From: Cyclaneusma minus
Taxonomy: Eukaryota > Ascomycota > Leotiomycetes > Marthamycetales > Marthamycetaceae
Assembly (NCBI GenBank): GCA_037179335.1
Contig: JAKZHN010000004.1
Location: forward strand, 558,001-622,000
DNA: 64,000 nt
Reading direction: 5' to 3'
Positions 1 through 11,405 of this stretch are shown here, piece by piece. A program made the translations under genes and the position numbers. A model generated the notes under the pieces. That model worked only from the letters and a program-made list of their open reading frames with translations. It was not told where the DNA came from and made no database searches. Within the stretch, counting starts at the first letter, position 1, and each line of letters opens with the position of its first letter.

Positions 1-1
1 T

Positions 2-1924
2 ACGCACAAGGCAGATCTGGAAGCCGAAAGGAGAGGTCGACAGCTGGCAGAGGATACGACCAATATCGCACAACGTCGCATCGAGGAGCTTGAATCATAC
101 AAGCAACAGAACTCTTCAGAGGTTGAGAAACTTAAGCGAGAACTTCATGAGCTCGAACGAACTGCCCGTGCTGACGCCATCGCCGCCTCGGAGGCTGTAG
201 CAGCTGCCAAGCTCCTGCAGGTCGCAAAGGACGAGTATGAAGCCAAGTACAACGAAGCCATGGCTACTTCCAAAGATCACAGTGAGACATTTGAGTCCTT
301 GCGTGAGGCCATCTCTGCTTCTGCTGGTATGAAGAACATGCTTGAACGCAAGCTGGACGAAGAGCGTGCTCAAAGGGAGATAACCGAAGAGAAGCTACGC
401 AAGCTCAAGGCTGAACATGAAGACCGTACCGCCGAGCTTGAGGCAGCTACCCGCAAACTCCGTGATGCTGAAGAGCTTGTTGAGCATCATGCCAACGAGG
501 CACGCACCCACCGCGAAGCTGTACTTGCAGGTCTCGACAGGAATGTCGTCAGAGATGCATCTGCTAGCTCCAATGCCAATGCCCAACGCATCGCAGTCCT
601 GGAAGCTCAAGTTGAGTCTGCAAATGCTTTGGTTAAGAAATACCAAGCTGCTGCAGATACAGCCTCTGAGAAGCTACGCATGGCTGAAGAGCGGGTCGCT
701 GGCCTGGAAGCATACCAAGAGCAAGTCAGTCGTGAGGACGTGGCTATCCGTAAGCAGCTCCAAGTTGCTCTGCGTGACACACAGAGTCTCCAAGCATTCA
801 ATTCGGACCTCAAGCAACAGTTGGCGAAGTCACAACTTGAGACCAATGCTGTGGAGGTGCAGCATAACACTCTCAAGGGTCTACTTGGAGAGCGTGGTAT
901 CAGTCCTATCAATGCCGCACGAGCGAGAACCATGTCTAGTCCTCGATCAGGCGCCGGCACTCCCGAATCTCGTGTGAAAGACCTCGAGCAACAGCTAGCT
1001 GTCAGCCTCTCGGAACAGCAAAACATGAAGTCCGCCCACGAGGAACAAATGCAAGCAGCCGAGAAAGCATATGTGGAGAAGATCACTGTGTTAGAGAGCG
1101 ACTACCAGTCTGCAGTACACTACGTAAAGGGCACCGAAAAGATGCTCAAGCGCATGAAAGACGAGCTCAGCAAATACAAAACCGACAACACCCGCATGAA
1201 AACCGAGCTCGCCGAAGCCGAAGAAAAACTCCAAGCCACTAAGGGTGCTCCAGCCCCTGGCGACTGGGAAGCCGAACGCATGGCTCTCTTCGCCAAGATC
1301 CAATCCCTCGAGGAAGACGTCCAGTCCGCCGGAGCAAAACTGGGAGCACAACTCCAGCAACTCCGCGCTGAACTGGAAGCCGCTGAACTTGATCGTGATC
1401 GCTTCAAGCGTGAGACTGAAGAGGCGCAAAGAGAATTGTCGCGGGCTGCTCAGGAGTCGAAAGCCAATTTGGATCAGCTGCAGCAAGAAAACACACGCCT
1501 CGAGCGCCGCGCACTCGACGCTGAGCAAAAGGTCTCACTGCTTCTCGACCAAGTGGAAAGTTCTGTAGACAACTACAGACGCCAAAGCCGCCTCATGCCC
1601 GACGCCGCGCTGGGACACAAGCGCCTGTCAGAAGACCATTCTGCTGCAAGTTCGATCTACGAAGGCGATGATAACAGCGGTCACAAATCGTTGAACAATC
1701 GCAATTCTGTAGCACTGGATTCTTTGGCGAGTGAGCTGGAAACATTGCGCACGCACTGGCAGACGACGAATAAGAACTATCGGTTGAGCAATACTTTTGA
1801 TTTTGAGAATGATGGGAGACAGGGGAAGGAGAGCATGGAGTTGACGGGAAAGGAGAGTATGGAGCTGAGTGGGAATTTGGCGGATTGGAGGAGGAGGTTG
1901 GAGGAGGACGAGAGTAGGAAGTGA
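2..1924 (+). CDS. Large coiled-coil protein, 3' portion (5' end outside window)
   Basis: The frame is open from base 2 to the TGA at 1922-1924, so the 641 visible residues are the C-terminal part of a longer protein. Nearly all of it is heptad-rich Glu/Lys/Arg/Ala/Leu/Gln sequence typical of long parallel coiled coils. One Ser/Pro/Gly break around 925-970 looks like a flexible hinge with SP sites. The last 110 residues are less helical and Ser-rich, followed by a segment resembling the conserved tails of large fungal coiled-coil proteins. No motor, SH3 or CAP-Gly domain is in the visible part; any such domain would lie upstream. Function is not recognised; a scaffold or cytoskeletal linker is plausible. 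Confidence 0.85.
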   Translation, partial: THKADLEAERRGRQLAEDTTNIAQRRIEELESYKQQNSSEVEKLKRELHELERTARADAIAASEAVAAAKLLQVAKDEYEAKYNEAMATSKDHSETFESLREAISASAGMKNMLERKLDEERAQREITEEKLRKLKAEHEDRTAELEAATRKLRDAEELVEHHANEARTHREAVLAGLDRNVVRDASASSNANAQRIAVLEAQVESANALVKKYQAAADTASEKLRMAEERVAGLEAYQEQVSREDVAIRKQLQVALRDTQSLQAFNSDLKQQLAKSQLETNAVEVQHNTLKGLLGERGISPINAARARTMSSPRSGAGTPESRVKDLEQQLAVSLSEQQNMKSAHEEQMQAAEKAYVEKITVLESDYQSAVHYVKGTEKMLKRMKDELSKYKTDNTRMKTELAEAEEKLQATKGAPAPGDWEAERMALFAKIQSLEEDVQSAGAKLGAQLQQLRAELEAAELDRDRFKRETEEAQRELSRAAQESKANLDQLQQENTRLERRALDAEQKVSLLLDQVESSVDNYRRQSRLMPDAALGHKRLSEDHSAASSIYEGDDNSGHKSLNNRNSVALDSLASELETLRTHWQTTNKNYRLSNTFDFENDGRQGKESMELTGKESMELSGNLADWRRRLEEDESRK

Positions 1925-2879
1925 ACGCCGACGGGGGAGAAGGTTGGGGGGAATGTTATTTGAGGGGCCTGTCGGCTCACTAACTCCATGGTCGAAGCGA
2001 AGCTACTTCCGGGCCTTTCCGCAATTTGTCGACTGGGCGTTTGTTTAATGTTTGTTCTTCTTTCGACTTCGACCAGCGGCGATGCTCTCCATCAAGCAAG
2101 ACACACATGGGAAAGGCCACCCTCACCTATACCTCACGTATACACGGAACGAGTACACACGGGACGGGACACGCACTGCTTCTTTTCTACGTTCTTTAGC
2201 CGAGCAGCACGATGATGAGGCACGATGATGGATTCGTATATCGACTGCGGCTGTTTACGTTTGAATTACTGTTTTTTTGTACTATACAAGTTGTTGTCTC
2301 TGGTGTAATTCCCCTTTTCTTGTTCGCGGGTCGTGTTGTTTTTTGTTTTTTTTTGAGTGTTTTTTGAAGTTTCGTCGGAAGTGATATCACAGGGCAAGCC
2401 CCTGGCAAGCCCCCCTGGTAAGGCGTTGAAACTCCTATAAGTACAGAAATAAAGAATGAAGCGTGCTGTTGCGCTGATTTATACCGTTTGGTGGGGACCT
2501 GGCCTGCCTTTTTTCTTCTTTTTGGGAGGGGGATTTTGGGGGTGGGGCGAGGAACTGATGGGGTGGGGATGAGTGTGTGGAGGCTGAGATGAGGAGGGAA
2601 AGGGGAGATGAGTGGATAAGCGAGAGGGACAGAATGAGCGGGGCTTTGTACAGTGATGGATAAAATGGATAATGTATTGTACTTTCTGTTTTGACTTTCT
2701 CTGGAGGCATAGCAAACTGTGTGACTCTGTGGAGATGGAAAATTGAAATGTGTTTTGTTTGAGATGGATGGCATGCTGTGTTCTGTTTTGCTTTGTGATT
2801 TGTGGATGAAAGATTAAAGATCTTGGATCTAAAATTTCGCCTTCTCTTTAGAGGGGAGTCTCAGCATGCCAGCGTGAAA
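1925..2879. other. Gene-free 3' flank of the coiled-coil gene
   Basis: No ORF here has convincing composition or splice sites. The stretch contains T-rich tracts around 2260-2365 and G/A-rich purine tracts around 2510-2640, as expected for 3' UTR and intergenic sequence. It ends where the degenerate tandem repeats begin. Confidence 0.5.
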
Positions 2880-3900
2880 GTATTTCGCTGAACTGAAATG
2901 GGAACGGCAGCGACCGGACATCGACAGGGAGATACTTGCAATAATGAATTGAGCTGAAAATGACAGGCACTTGGCGATTCGACGTCGGATTCTTCTTGCG
3001 AGAAAGAACCTGGATGTTGTGGAATAGCGAGCGGGCATTGACAGAAGTGTTATGGCGTGGGAGAAGGGCGGTTGCTTGTGAGAATTGCTGGAGATTAGGG
3101 GGATATGGTTTGCTTAAGGGACTTGTTTGGGAAAGACAACGTCCAGGCGTTTGAGAGAGATGTTATAGCTTGGGGGAACGAGGTATTATTGGTAGGATAT
3201 AGAGTAAGAGAGATTATGCAGTATGTATTTATGTGGGGGACTGGTTTGGGAATGACGGCGTCCGAGTACTTGCTAGAAAGGACCTGGATGTCGTGTTTCG
3301 TTCCGACGTCGATTGAGATATCGTGACTTGAGAAAATTGGGTGCGCTTACTAGAATATTTAGAGATCATAGACTATATTTCACTTGCGGGACTTATTTGG
3401 GATCGATGGCGTCCGGGTATTTGGCAGGCTTTTGCTTGTAATATGATTAATGAGTTATCGACAAAAGGGTTTGCAAAAAGAATCTGAACATTGCAACTTT
3501 TCCTGGCATTTACAGAGATAGAATAGGTTGAGAAAACGGGTTTTACGTGCGAGAATACCTGGGGATTATAAGGTATACATTTATTTGTGGGACTAGTTTG
3601 GGACTGACAGCGTCCGGATACTTGATAGTTTTTCGCTTGCAATGTGAATTGTGATTAACAGGTTATCAATAGGGAAGTCTTTGCGACAAAGACCTGAATA
3701 TCGTACCATCTCCGGGCATCGACAGGGATGTTTCGGCTCAAGAGAATGGGCTAGACTTGCGAGAATGCCCCCGACTCGTGAGAACGACCGGAGACTGCGG
3801 ACTACATGTCTACTTGCAGGACTCATTTGGGATCGACAGCGTCCGGGCATTCAACGTGTCATTCACTTGCGATGTGATTACTGGGTTACAACTTATAAAA
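2880..3900. repeat. Degenerate tandem array with a GGGACTnnTTTGGGA...GCGTCCGG core
   Basis: Five clear repeat starts are at 3118, 3237, 3388, 3589 and 3818, each GGACT followed by a TTTGGGA box and a GACAGCGTCC-like box. A more diverged unit begins near 2894. Spacing grows from 119 to 229 bp. Most units carry a second module about 100 bp downstream (around 3010, 3288, 3490 and 3700) that reads roughly 'ACCTGGATnTnGT...GGGCATCGACAGnGAT', and an 'ACTTGCGA' box often precedes the next unit. No coding frame is conserved, so this is a non-coding degenerate satellite or the remains of a tandemly duplicated element. Confidence 0.7.
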
Positions 3901-4065
3901 GCCGTTTTTTAAAAAGAGAAAACGCATTTCAATTTTCTCAGCCCGCCCCATGTCTCGCGTCTCAATCCATGCTTCCCCTCCGAACTAGGCCTCTGGAACC
4001 CGAAAGCAAAACGCAGGAAGAATGGAATGCCATCAGATGTCTGATCCCAGTACCGCGATGTCTGG

Positions 4066-5991
4066 TTAAACCAGACGGCCTTCATCCTTGGCTTTTTTGA
4101 GCCTCTCCCTCATCAAATCAGCCATCTCCTCCTTTTCCTCCTCTTCGTCACTGTCCTCGTCCAGCTCTTCGACCTGGTCTCTCCAAACCATGTTGGTGAG
4201 CACCTCATCCTCGCGCTCGATCCCTGGTAATTGTGTCAGCATCCAGATCCAGCTCACTCAGAATGTGTCATTCATATCAGGAGGGAAGGGTGAATACTGA
4301 GTGAGCATTGAGAAGATCAACAACTTACTTTCAGGTGAGGCAACGATATTGTCGACCTGGAATTCCAACTCACGAACATTACCATGCGGGTCGGTCTGCT
4401 GGACAATGAAGGGCTCCTCGACATAGTCATATTCCCAGGCAAGCTTGGGAAAGAACACTTCTTCACCTGCTTTCTGTAGGAACTCCTCAAATAGTAGGAA
4501 GTCGTCCATGCCGTCGACACCGTCCCAGTCCAGGTGGCTACCGATCATCAGAGCTACTTTCTCCAGGGTCGGCTCGTCTGCTCGGAGGAGCTTCACCAGG
4601 AATTCTTGCTGTTTTGCTGTGTTAGCACAGGAATCAGAAATAAAATAGATGTTGATTTGAAGAACTAACCTCAACACGAGACCTGGAGTGAAGACACTCC
4701 AAGTCGAACATGATTGTCTTCACGCCCTTACCGGCGACCATGGCGGCTTGGTGAAGAAGTGTCGTGATGATGCAGGCGTGAGTCTGAGACTCGACTTCCT
4801 GAGCGGTCAAGAAGTAATATGTATACTTGTGAAAGTATGCATGGCTGAGGTATAAGCGGTCCAGGTCGAAATTGAAGATGGTGAAGGTGCCGGCATCCCT
4901 GTGAAGGTTGCGGATGAAGTTCTGCACCTCAGTGCGTGCAGGCTCGCCGACAAAGTTCATATCGCCACGACCTCCGCTCTTGTATCGCGCGACCATTTCT
5001 CTGGTGATCCTGGGCATGCAACCGGGGCCGCCGACACCGGGGAAGTGAATGTAGTTGCCATTGCGGAGGAGAGCGAGGAAAGCTTGGTCGCGAGATGCTC
5101 GACAGATATGGAAGACGGGTGGGAATTTGCGGTGCGGAAGGACGCTTTCGATAGGTTGGGGGAACTGTCGCTGGGTCTGGAGTTTGCGGTTGAGGGCGAT
5201 TCCGACCGTATTGCCACCTTCCTCGTCATTGTAATCAAGCGCACAGCGCCGATCCGGCAAAACCTCGAAAATGGCCTCCAGAGCACGTGCCTCCAGATGA
5301 ATTCACGTACCACAGGGGTAGCCTTGGAGAGGTCGACCGAGCGGAGAGGTGCATTGATGGCGGCGGGTGGGACAGCACACATTGTTTGTGGCGTAGCCGG
5401 TGGAGTGAGGTCTTTGCCGGAGGGCTTATCGACCTAGACAAAGATGTTGTTGGGTCAACTGGATTTACTGACGTTACGTACGTACGTAGGGGGTAGAGAA
5501 GAGAGTAGACTGATGGATACAAAAGAGGAAGAAGCTACGGCCGTAGAAATGAAGGTATAGCCAGCTGGCTAGCGCTGTAGCCTCAGGCAGCCGGTGGTGG
5601 TAGCTCATGGGGTAGGGGCGCTGACCATGCGCATGGACCACCATGCATGACCACCACCAGTGCGACAGATGTGTTATTTGGATAGAATGATAAAGAGAAA
5701 CATTGTGAAGAAAAAAGAAGGAGGTTATAAAATTACAAACAGTACAAGTAATTGTAAAAAGCGAAGAAAACGGCAAGTTAACAATGAAAAGTAGGAAAAG
5801 GGGGTGCGATAGAAACATTGCACAAAGAGATACTGACTAAAAGAAACAAAGTGACTTTGATAATAGAGGGGGTGATTGAAAAATCTAGGAAAAATAATTA
5901 AAAGAACATGCAGGCGATGTAAAGGGGGCAAAAGAGAGGCGAACAAGGAAACCGAAATTGCACAAACCTTGGGATCAGTAGTAGAGGCCAT
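4066..5991 (-). pseudogene. 2EXR-domain protein gene with a one-base frame break
   Basis: Proposed exons are complement(5968-5991, 4670-5433, 4329-4608, 4066-4223). The first encodes only about 8 residues and is separated by a 534 nt intron; the other introns are 61 and 105 nt with good GT-AG borders. The protein aligns with the copy at 20.8-22.6 kb: an R-x3-IW-x3-L core of the 2EXR motif, then a PVFHxCR/NxxR stretch and a GGVGGP-like turn, ending in an acidic coiled segment. The reading frame before about 5284 (codon starts divisible by 3) differs from that after about 5276, and exon 2 is 764 nt, one short of in-frame. A 47 nt intron (5264-5310) would restore frame but would delete the IW motif and has no branch site. 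2EXR proteins are a fungal family of unknown function. Confidence 0.65.
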
Positions 5992-6035
5992 CTTTGGATT
6001 GACGTCCGGTAGCTGCTAGCTTTATTAGTCTGCAG

Positions 6036-6208
6036 TATCCGTTAGTCTTCGTAACTCCGGTATGCGGTAGATTTCGTAAAGCCCATATACAGTTGATCCC
6101 GTAAAGCTCGTACGGAGTTGATTTCGTAAAGCCCGTACGCGGTTAATTTTGCAAGGCTCGTATCCGTTGGATTTCGTAGCGCCCGTATCTGTTGGGTTTC
6201 TCAACGGA
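6036..6208. repeat. 25-bp tandem repeat, about 7 units
   Basis: A GATTTCGTAAAGCCCGTA-like unit recurs at exactly 25 bp spacing. The ATTTCG-equivalent hexamer falls at 6046, 6071, 6096, 6121, 6146, 6171 and 6196. Units differ by substitutions only, with almost no indels. The array sits immediately upstream of the first exon of the 2EXR gene that starts at 5991, so it lies in that gene's promoter region. Confidence 0.85.
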
Positions 6209-6220
6209 CTATCAGACGAC

Positions 6221-6550
6221 TTACCTAGTCAACGTGAAGATGGGGAGAGTGCGGAATAGGACGAGCAAAGGGTGAAGTTGGCAAATTTGGCCTCCAAGTT
6301 GTCGGTGGCGAAGCAGCGAGCAAGCAAGGGCTCTGGCAAAGGAGAAGGGGATAGAAGGATGTGCTAGGGTAAGGGCTTGACTTACTTTATCGAGGTTGAA
6401 TGAGTAGCTGTCCCAGAAGAGGACTGTGAGGGAGGTGGAGGCAGATGGGTTGGAGGGTGAAGAAGAGATGGAGGTGGATGGAAGTGGATGGGTTGGAGAG
6501 GGAGGAGGAGATAGGTTAATGGGAGATGCCGTCCGGCCATACGGCGACAT
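6221..6550 (-). CDS. Possible small proline/serine-rich protein
   Basis: An ATG at 6550 opens a Pro/Ser-rich frame of 109 codons. After about 55 codons it contains a GTAAGT donor, and CAG or CAGAG acceptors lie about 55 nt downstream, so a two-exon model is possible. There is no recognisable domain and no homologue I recognise. This may be chance coding in a CT-rich promoter region. Confidence 0.2.
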   Translation of the reverse strand: MSPYGRTASPINLSPPPSPTHPLPSTSISSSPSNPSASTSLTVLFWDSYSFNLDKVSQALTLAHPSIPFSFARALACSLLRHRQLGGQICQLHPLLVLFRTLPIFTLTR

Positions 6551-6987
6551 GGTGGGGTGCGAGTCATCGCCCGGGTTTCAGTGGAGTGACCGGAAAGGTC
6601 GACTCTTCTGATTCTTTTCTGTGATAAGTATGATCTTAGGGGAGGGGGGCGAGCGGGAGAACATGGCCAAAGGAAAGCCGAGGCACGATATGGCAAAAGA
6701 ACCAGCATTTGGACGAACGGGAACAGGTAGAGCAAATTCAGGGGAAGATATCAAGATCCCATGAACCGCACCACCTCAGATGAAGAGCGAGACAAGATGT
6801 AGCTAAAGGACATGTCTTCAAACCGCTGCACTGGTTAAAATTAGACGTGTTTTATTCTTGGCTAGAAGACTTACTAGGGCCTTGCCAGTTCGAAGTTCGA
6901 CAGGCAAGGCGAAGCTGGTAGATAGTAAAGTGATTATGCGAGCCATCAAGCGACCGGATCACTTCCAATCCTTGTGGTCATTCCCAA

Positions 6988-9900
6988 CTATTCAACCCCA
7001 GTTTCCCGCGGCATCTTTTGTGTAGGTGTGCTCCCTGCATTCGAAACCCCATCATTTTCCTTCACATCCGTGGTTGGCGTAATCACAGGTGGGGAATGAT
7101 ACACGTTGTGACTTCGCCAATGCGGATGGTAAATTTCGCGGCCAACCTCGTCGACAAAGATATCGCATTTGTTGCAGTCGATGTCGGCTCCAGTTTCTTC
7201 GCCTTGGAGTATGCTGAGTGCTTCTTGGCGCTTCTGCCATTGGATACTTGCAATGTCGGATGGACGGTTAAGCTGGTTCCAGGATGGCGCTGGCGCGTAG
7301 GACTGTTGGGGCCAGCCATACACTGCACTTGTGATCATCCTATTTCCAGAGTCAGATGTATAAAGCTTAGATAGTACTAGGAGGTGGCGGCTTACGGGTC
7401 GGCATTTAGGACACGGAAGCCATGGTCGGTAACGGTGCTAACTACTGGGTTTCCACTTGGATCATTAAAGGATGCGGTTGCTGGCCAGGGTCAGTATTTT
7501 TGGTCTTCAGTAAGGGTGAAAATACTTTACCCCAGCATTCGGAGCCCGCAGTCTGCGAGTCAAACTGCCATGTTATTTGTTAGTCGGAATCTCGAATCTG
7601 GATACGGTGTGACTTACGCCATAGTATTTTATGAAATTCGGAGGGATACTTTGACCTGTGACACGGTTTCCACTCATGCCGTCGAAAGCCCATGTAATTG
7701 GAGGCTCTGGGTCTGATTAGTAAAGGAGCTCAAAAGATAATCGTAGCCTCGTCCAATAATATAAAACAATTTACCAGGTGATTGGCATGTATTCACCCTG
7801 TAATCACTACAAGGACGCCACACAGCATTAAGGAATAGTTGCCAATCTGTGCCCTGGCGTCCATTTGCTGGACCGTTTACCAAGCGGCATGCTTGAGGAT
7901 TTGGTTTTCGGCCTTCTTGGAGAGATCCCATAGGAAATTCATCTCTGGAAACTGTCAGTACATAACTCATTTATAGATGCTTAGATATTCTTACACTTGG
8001 CATCTAGCGTTACTGCCAGTTTGTGCGAGACTTTGCCACCCGGCATGTTGCGGCTTCCAAGATGCCTTTTCGTACATATTGCTGTTAATGCTTGCTATTT
8101 ATATATTAGCATGATCTGGTGTTATCCTATTCCTAGTGTTTTTGACTTACGTGCATAATGAAAAACAGAATTGCCTAGGTAAATAAATGACTTTAGTATT
8201 GAGTCCTAAGTGCGGGTTCTTGTCGATTTCCATACCGTGGAGAAGCTTGTCTATACCCCATCTTTGATTATCGCAGACTTCGTCCCATCCGCCAGCGGTT
8301 GCGACCATTCTACTCACGAAGTCAGAAGATATTTTATTGGGACCACAAGGGGGAGTCGGTTACCCATAGACACACGTATATGTGACTGAGCAATCACAGG
8401 AGACCGGGTCGCTTGTGGTAGGGTATACTCCTTTTGTCCATCTAAAGCACCGATTTTGTAAGTACAAGTACGAAGCATATAGTCGGAGTACGTACTGTCC
8501 CATCATTCCTGCATTCGACCCCCCTGTTTTGGGCTGTTTGGGGTTTTTCGGATTGGAACCAGATCCGCTGTTCGGTCTCTTACGGAGTTGCATTGCGTGT
8601 GAAGCCACGCCGATAGCAGCAGGTTTGCCGACAGTAGGTGAGCCACCGGCAGCAACCTAGTTGCCAGAATTTCAAGGTCAGCTTATCGAAGACAGTAATA
8701 ATGGGGAACCCCAGGCCATGGTTCCCATTAGCTTACTAGGCTCTGGGTTTTGAGACCATCTTTTTTGACATGAATTTCAAGAAGAGGCGCTGGCGGCGGC
8801 ACTTACAGCGACTTCTACGGCAGCAGCAGCAGCCAGGGCGAGACAGACAGTATTAGCAGCAACTTCCACCGCAAAGGCAACCTCGGATGCTCCGAACGTG
8901 AACCATGCAGCAGCAGCATCCACAATCGCTAGGGCAGCAATCTCAGCCACGCTGAGACAAGTTCGTTCTGCTTTACCAGCTACTGAAGCGACACCTCGCT
9001 CCTGTAGACCTCGCTTCGAGGATGTAGTTTGGTCGATTAGATCAAGACTGTCCGTGTGAGCAGTGGAAGAAGCAACGAAACCCAAGCAACAATATGCCTG
9101 ATAGCCCCAATTGCAAGTTTGGTCTTCAAAGGTGCTTGTATCGGGGTCGCTATCAAGTATTAGCTTCTCTTCTTTCGCCTCCGAGACTTTAACATACTTG
9201 TAGTAATGATTGGCTATTGAGCAGTTAGGAGCTAAGCATATGTGTACTGGTATATATCTGTATGAAGAGACTTACTGTTTTCCGCAATTGCGATCGCCGA
9301 ATCGTTGGAGCATTCTGCCGAACACTGCATACCCACACCATTCCAACCTTCCCATTGGCAAGTGCCCAATGTTGTGCCAGGTGCGCAGCATAGGGACTGA
9401 ACATCCGTGCCCGTACATACAGTGTTGACGGAAGCATCTACTCCGTTGTTTGCAACTTCACCTTTAGCTTGGGTAACGACAAAATAGGCATCATCACAGC
9501 CTTCTCCACAGAATGACCAATAACATGATGTTTGTACAGCAGTTGCTTGAGTCGAGACCGCAAGCGACTCTTTAAGCTCCGCAGTCTGCTCGGCTGTGTT
9601 GCCGTTAGTTGGGCCGATACCGAGGAAATCTGACATGCTGTCATCGTTGGTGTTGTCCTGGTCGATGGACCATATCATGGTACCACCAAGGCACTTTTTC
9701 TTGTCAGCCGGAGAGTGAAGCCATATAATGATGTGTGGGGTAATCTTACCAAAGCGTTGGCTCTGTCAATCTTGACTTGCATACTGTTTCCATCATCGTA
9801 ACTTACCCACTGGGACTCGTCCCAGAAGATCCAATTGACGGCCGCATCATCATCGTACGTTGGCTCAAGTGCATACTCGTCAATAATTCGAAATATCTCA

Positions 9901-11405
9901 GCATTTGACAAGGTGCCGGAGGATGCGGTGCACTCCCCAGGATCTCCACCTGCTGAGAACATGCAAATCCCGTTAGGATCGACACAAGTTTCGTCCACAA
10001 GGGTGAGCGATCTTCCGTACCATCCTAACCCCAGAGTTCAGGCCCACTGCCAGGCAAGACTTACCTCCCAGTCAAGGTCGACACCATCGAAGCCGTAAGT
10101 CTGCATGAAAGAGCTGAGAGATGAGATGAAAGCTGCTCTGTTCGAAGAGGAGCTGACCATATCGCTAAAAGCAGTCCTGGTATTCGGGGAATTGGTATCA
10201 TCCTCGTTGAGTCAGTGGTTGCCAGTTTGTCCAATTGGCTGCATTTTTCTTACGTTGAAAGACCACCCCCCTACTGATATATACGCCTGCAAGCCGCTGT
10301 AAATTATCAGTATTTTCCTGAACCCTTGAGACATTGAACAGCAATTTTTCAGTATAGCTAACGATATCCCCGCCGAGTTCAAGGCTTCGAGTCCCGACGC
10401 TTCGAGGAGGTGGTTTTTGTACTTACGGATAGTTTGACTTCACACCCGTGAATTCAGAATACAAGGCGGCATCTCCTGGGCTCATCTGGGACATCTCAAA
10501 TGTCGTCGGATTGAAGAAAGCGAACGCTAGTAATAATGATCAGTCAATCTTGATTCAAATTGGCGCTAAGAGTCCTGCTGGGCTTACCGAAATTAATGTG
10601 TGTTAGTCCTGTGAGGTCAAGATCGGATGGCTTCCTACTGTCGCAAGAGCGTGTAGTCGACCTATCACAGGTCAGCTATTCGACCTCTCAAGTTTCTTGC
10701 ACCAGGCCACTTACCATGATTCATAGTATCCAATTGACCGTCCCCTGGTGCTAGCACCTGAGCATGACGGCTCAGTTACCTTACCGCAAGAACCATAGCC
10801 CTCTTGACAAGGAGTGCTACTCGTGGTACTGTTGTCAGTGTTGCAGAAGTCCTAGCAAATATCAGAACAATCGTCCGCCTCGACCGCATATTGTGCAAGT
10901 AGAGAAGCTCCAAGCCAATTATCTGACTTACATCAGTAGTCCCGCAGAACCCAAAGTAGGAGCAGCAAACATTGAGAGGGCAGTTTGCTGTGTCCGGAGA
11001 AGAAGCGTACTGTCCGCATTCTGCTGTCGCGTCGCAGTTGGACAGGCAAGTTTCAGTAGAACATTCCAGAGGTGAGTATCCACAGAGACCATTCTGTCCG
11101 CAGCAAGCGCCGTTAACACATGGGATTCCTGGAGCACTAGAAGTTCCTGATCAGCAAAGTTACTTGTCTCTTTCCTATCAGACGTACCAAGTTCCCGTTG
11201 GCAAGGTTGATTCTTGACGTTTCTCAAGCTTTTGGTCTCCTCCGAGTGCTTTGATCAGTGGGTTCGCCGTAAGGCCAGTCGTGTTCACAAAGATAGGCGT
11301 AGAGGGCGAATGCTTCATATAAAGAGGCGGATACAATGAAACATTCTGGGCAGACACCAGGGAAACTACCAGGAGTAGTAAGAACTTTGGTTGAAGAGAA
11401 GTCAT
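6988..11405 (-). pseudogene. GH18 (subgroup C-like) chitinase with CBM18, internal catalytic deletion
   Basis: Multi-exon gene from the ATG at 11405. A hydrophobic signal peptide ends near SAQ. It is followed by a short pro-region with a KR site, hevein-type CBM18 cysteine motifs, and a GH18 barrel: GYYESW start, SVGGW strand, and the catalytic DxxDxDxE at about 10091-10066. The next recognisable barrel sequence is YGRS at about 10019-10008, then the MIWSIDQD strand. The roughly 110-130 residues that normally lie between the catalytic motif and YGRS, including the MxYD strand, are absent; only about 45 nt separate the two parts and no splice restores the frame. Downstream exons form a long Cys-containing C-terminal extension as in killer-toxin-like subgroup C chitinases. 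Such enzymes normally degrade chitin outside the cell. This allele should be inactive. Confidence 0.8.

Noticed and set aside
10762..10790. 28-nt intron before the GH18 barrel start in the chitinase
   Set aside because: A GTAAGG...CTCAG pair is present but far below the minimum fungal intron length, and the frame reads straight through with sensible residues.
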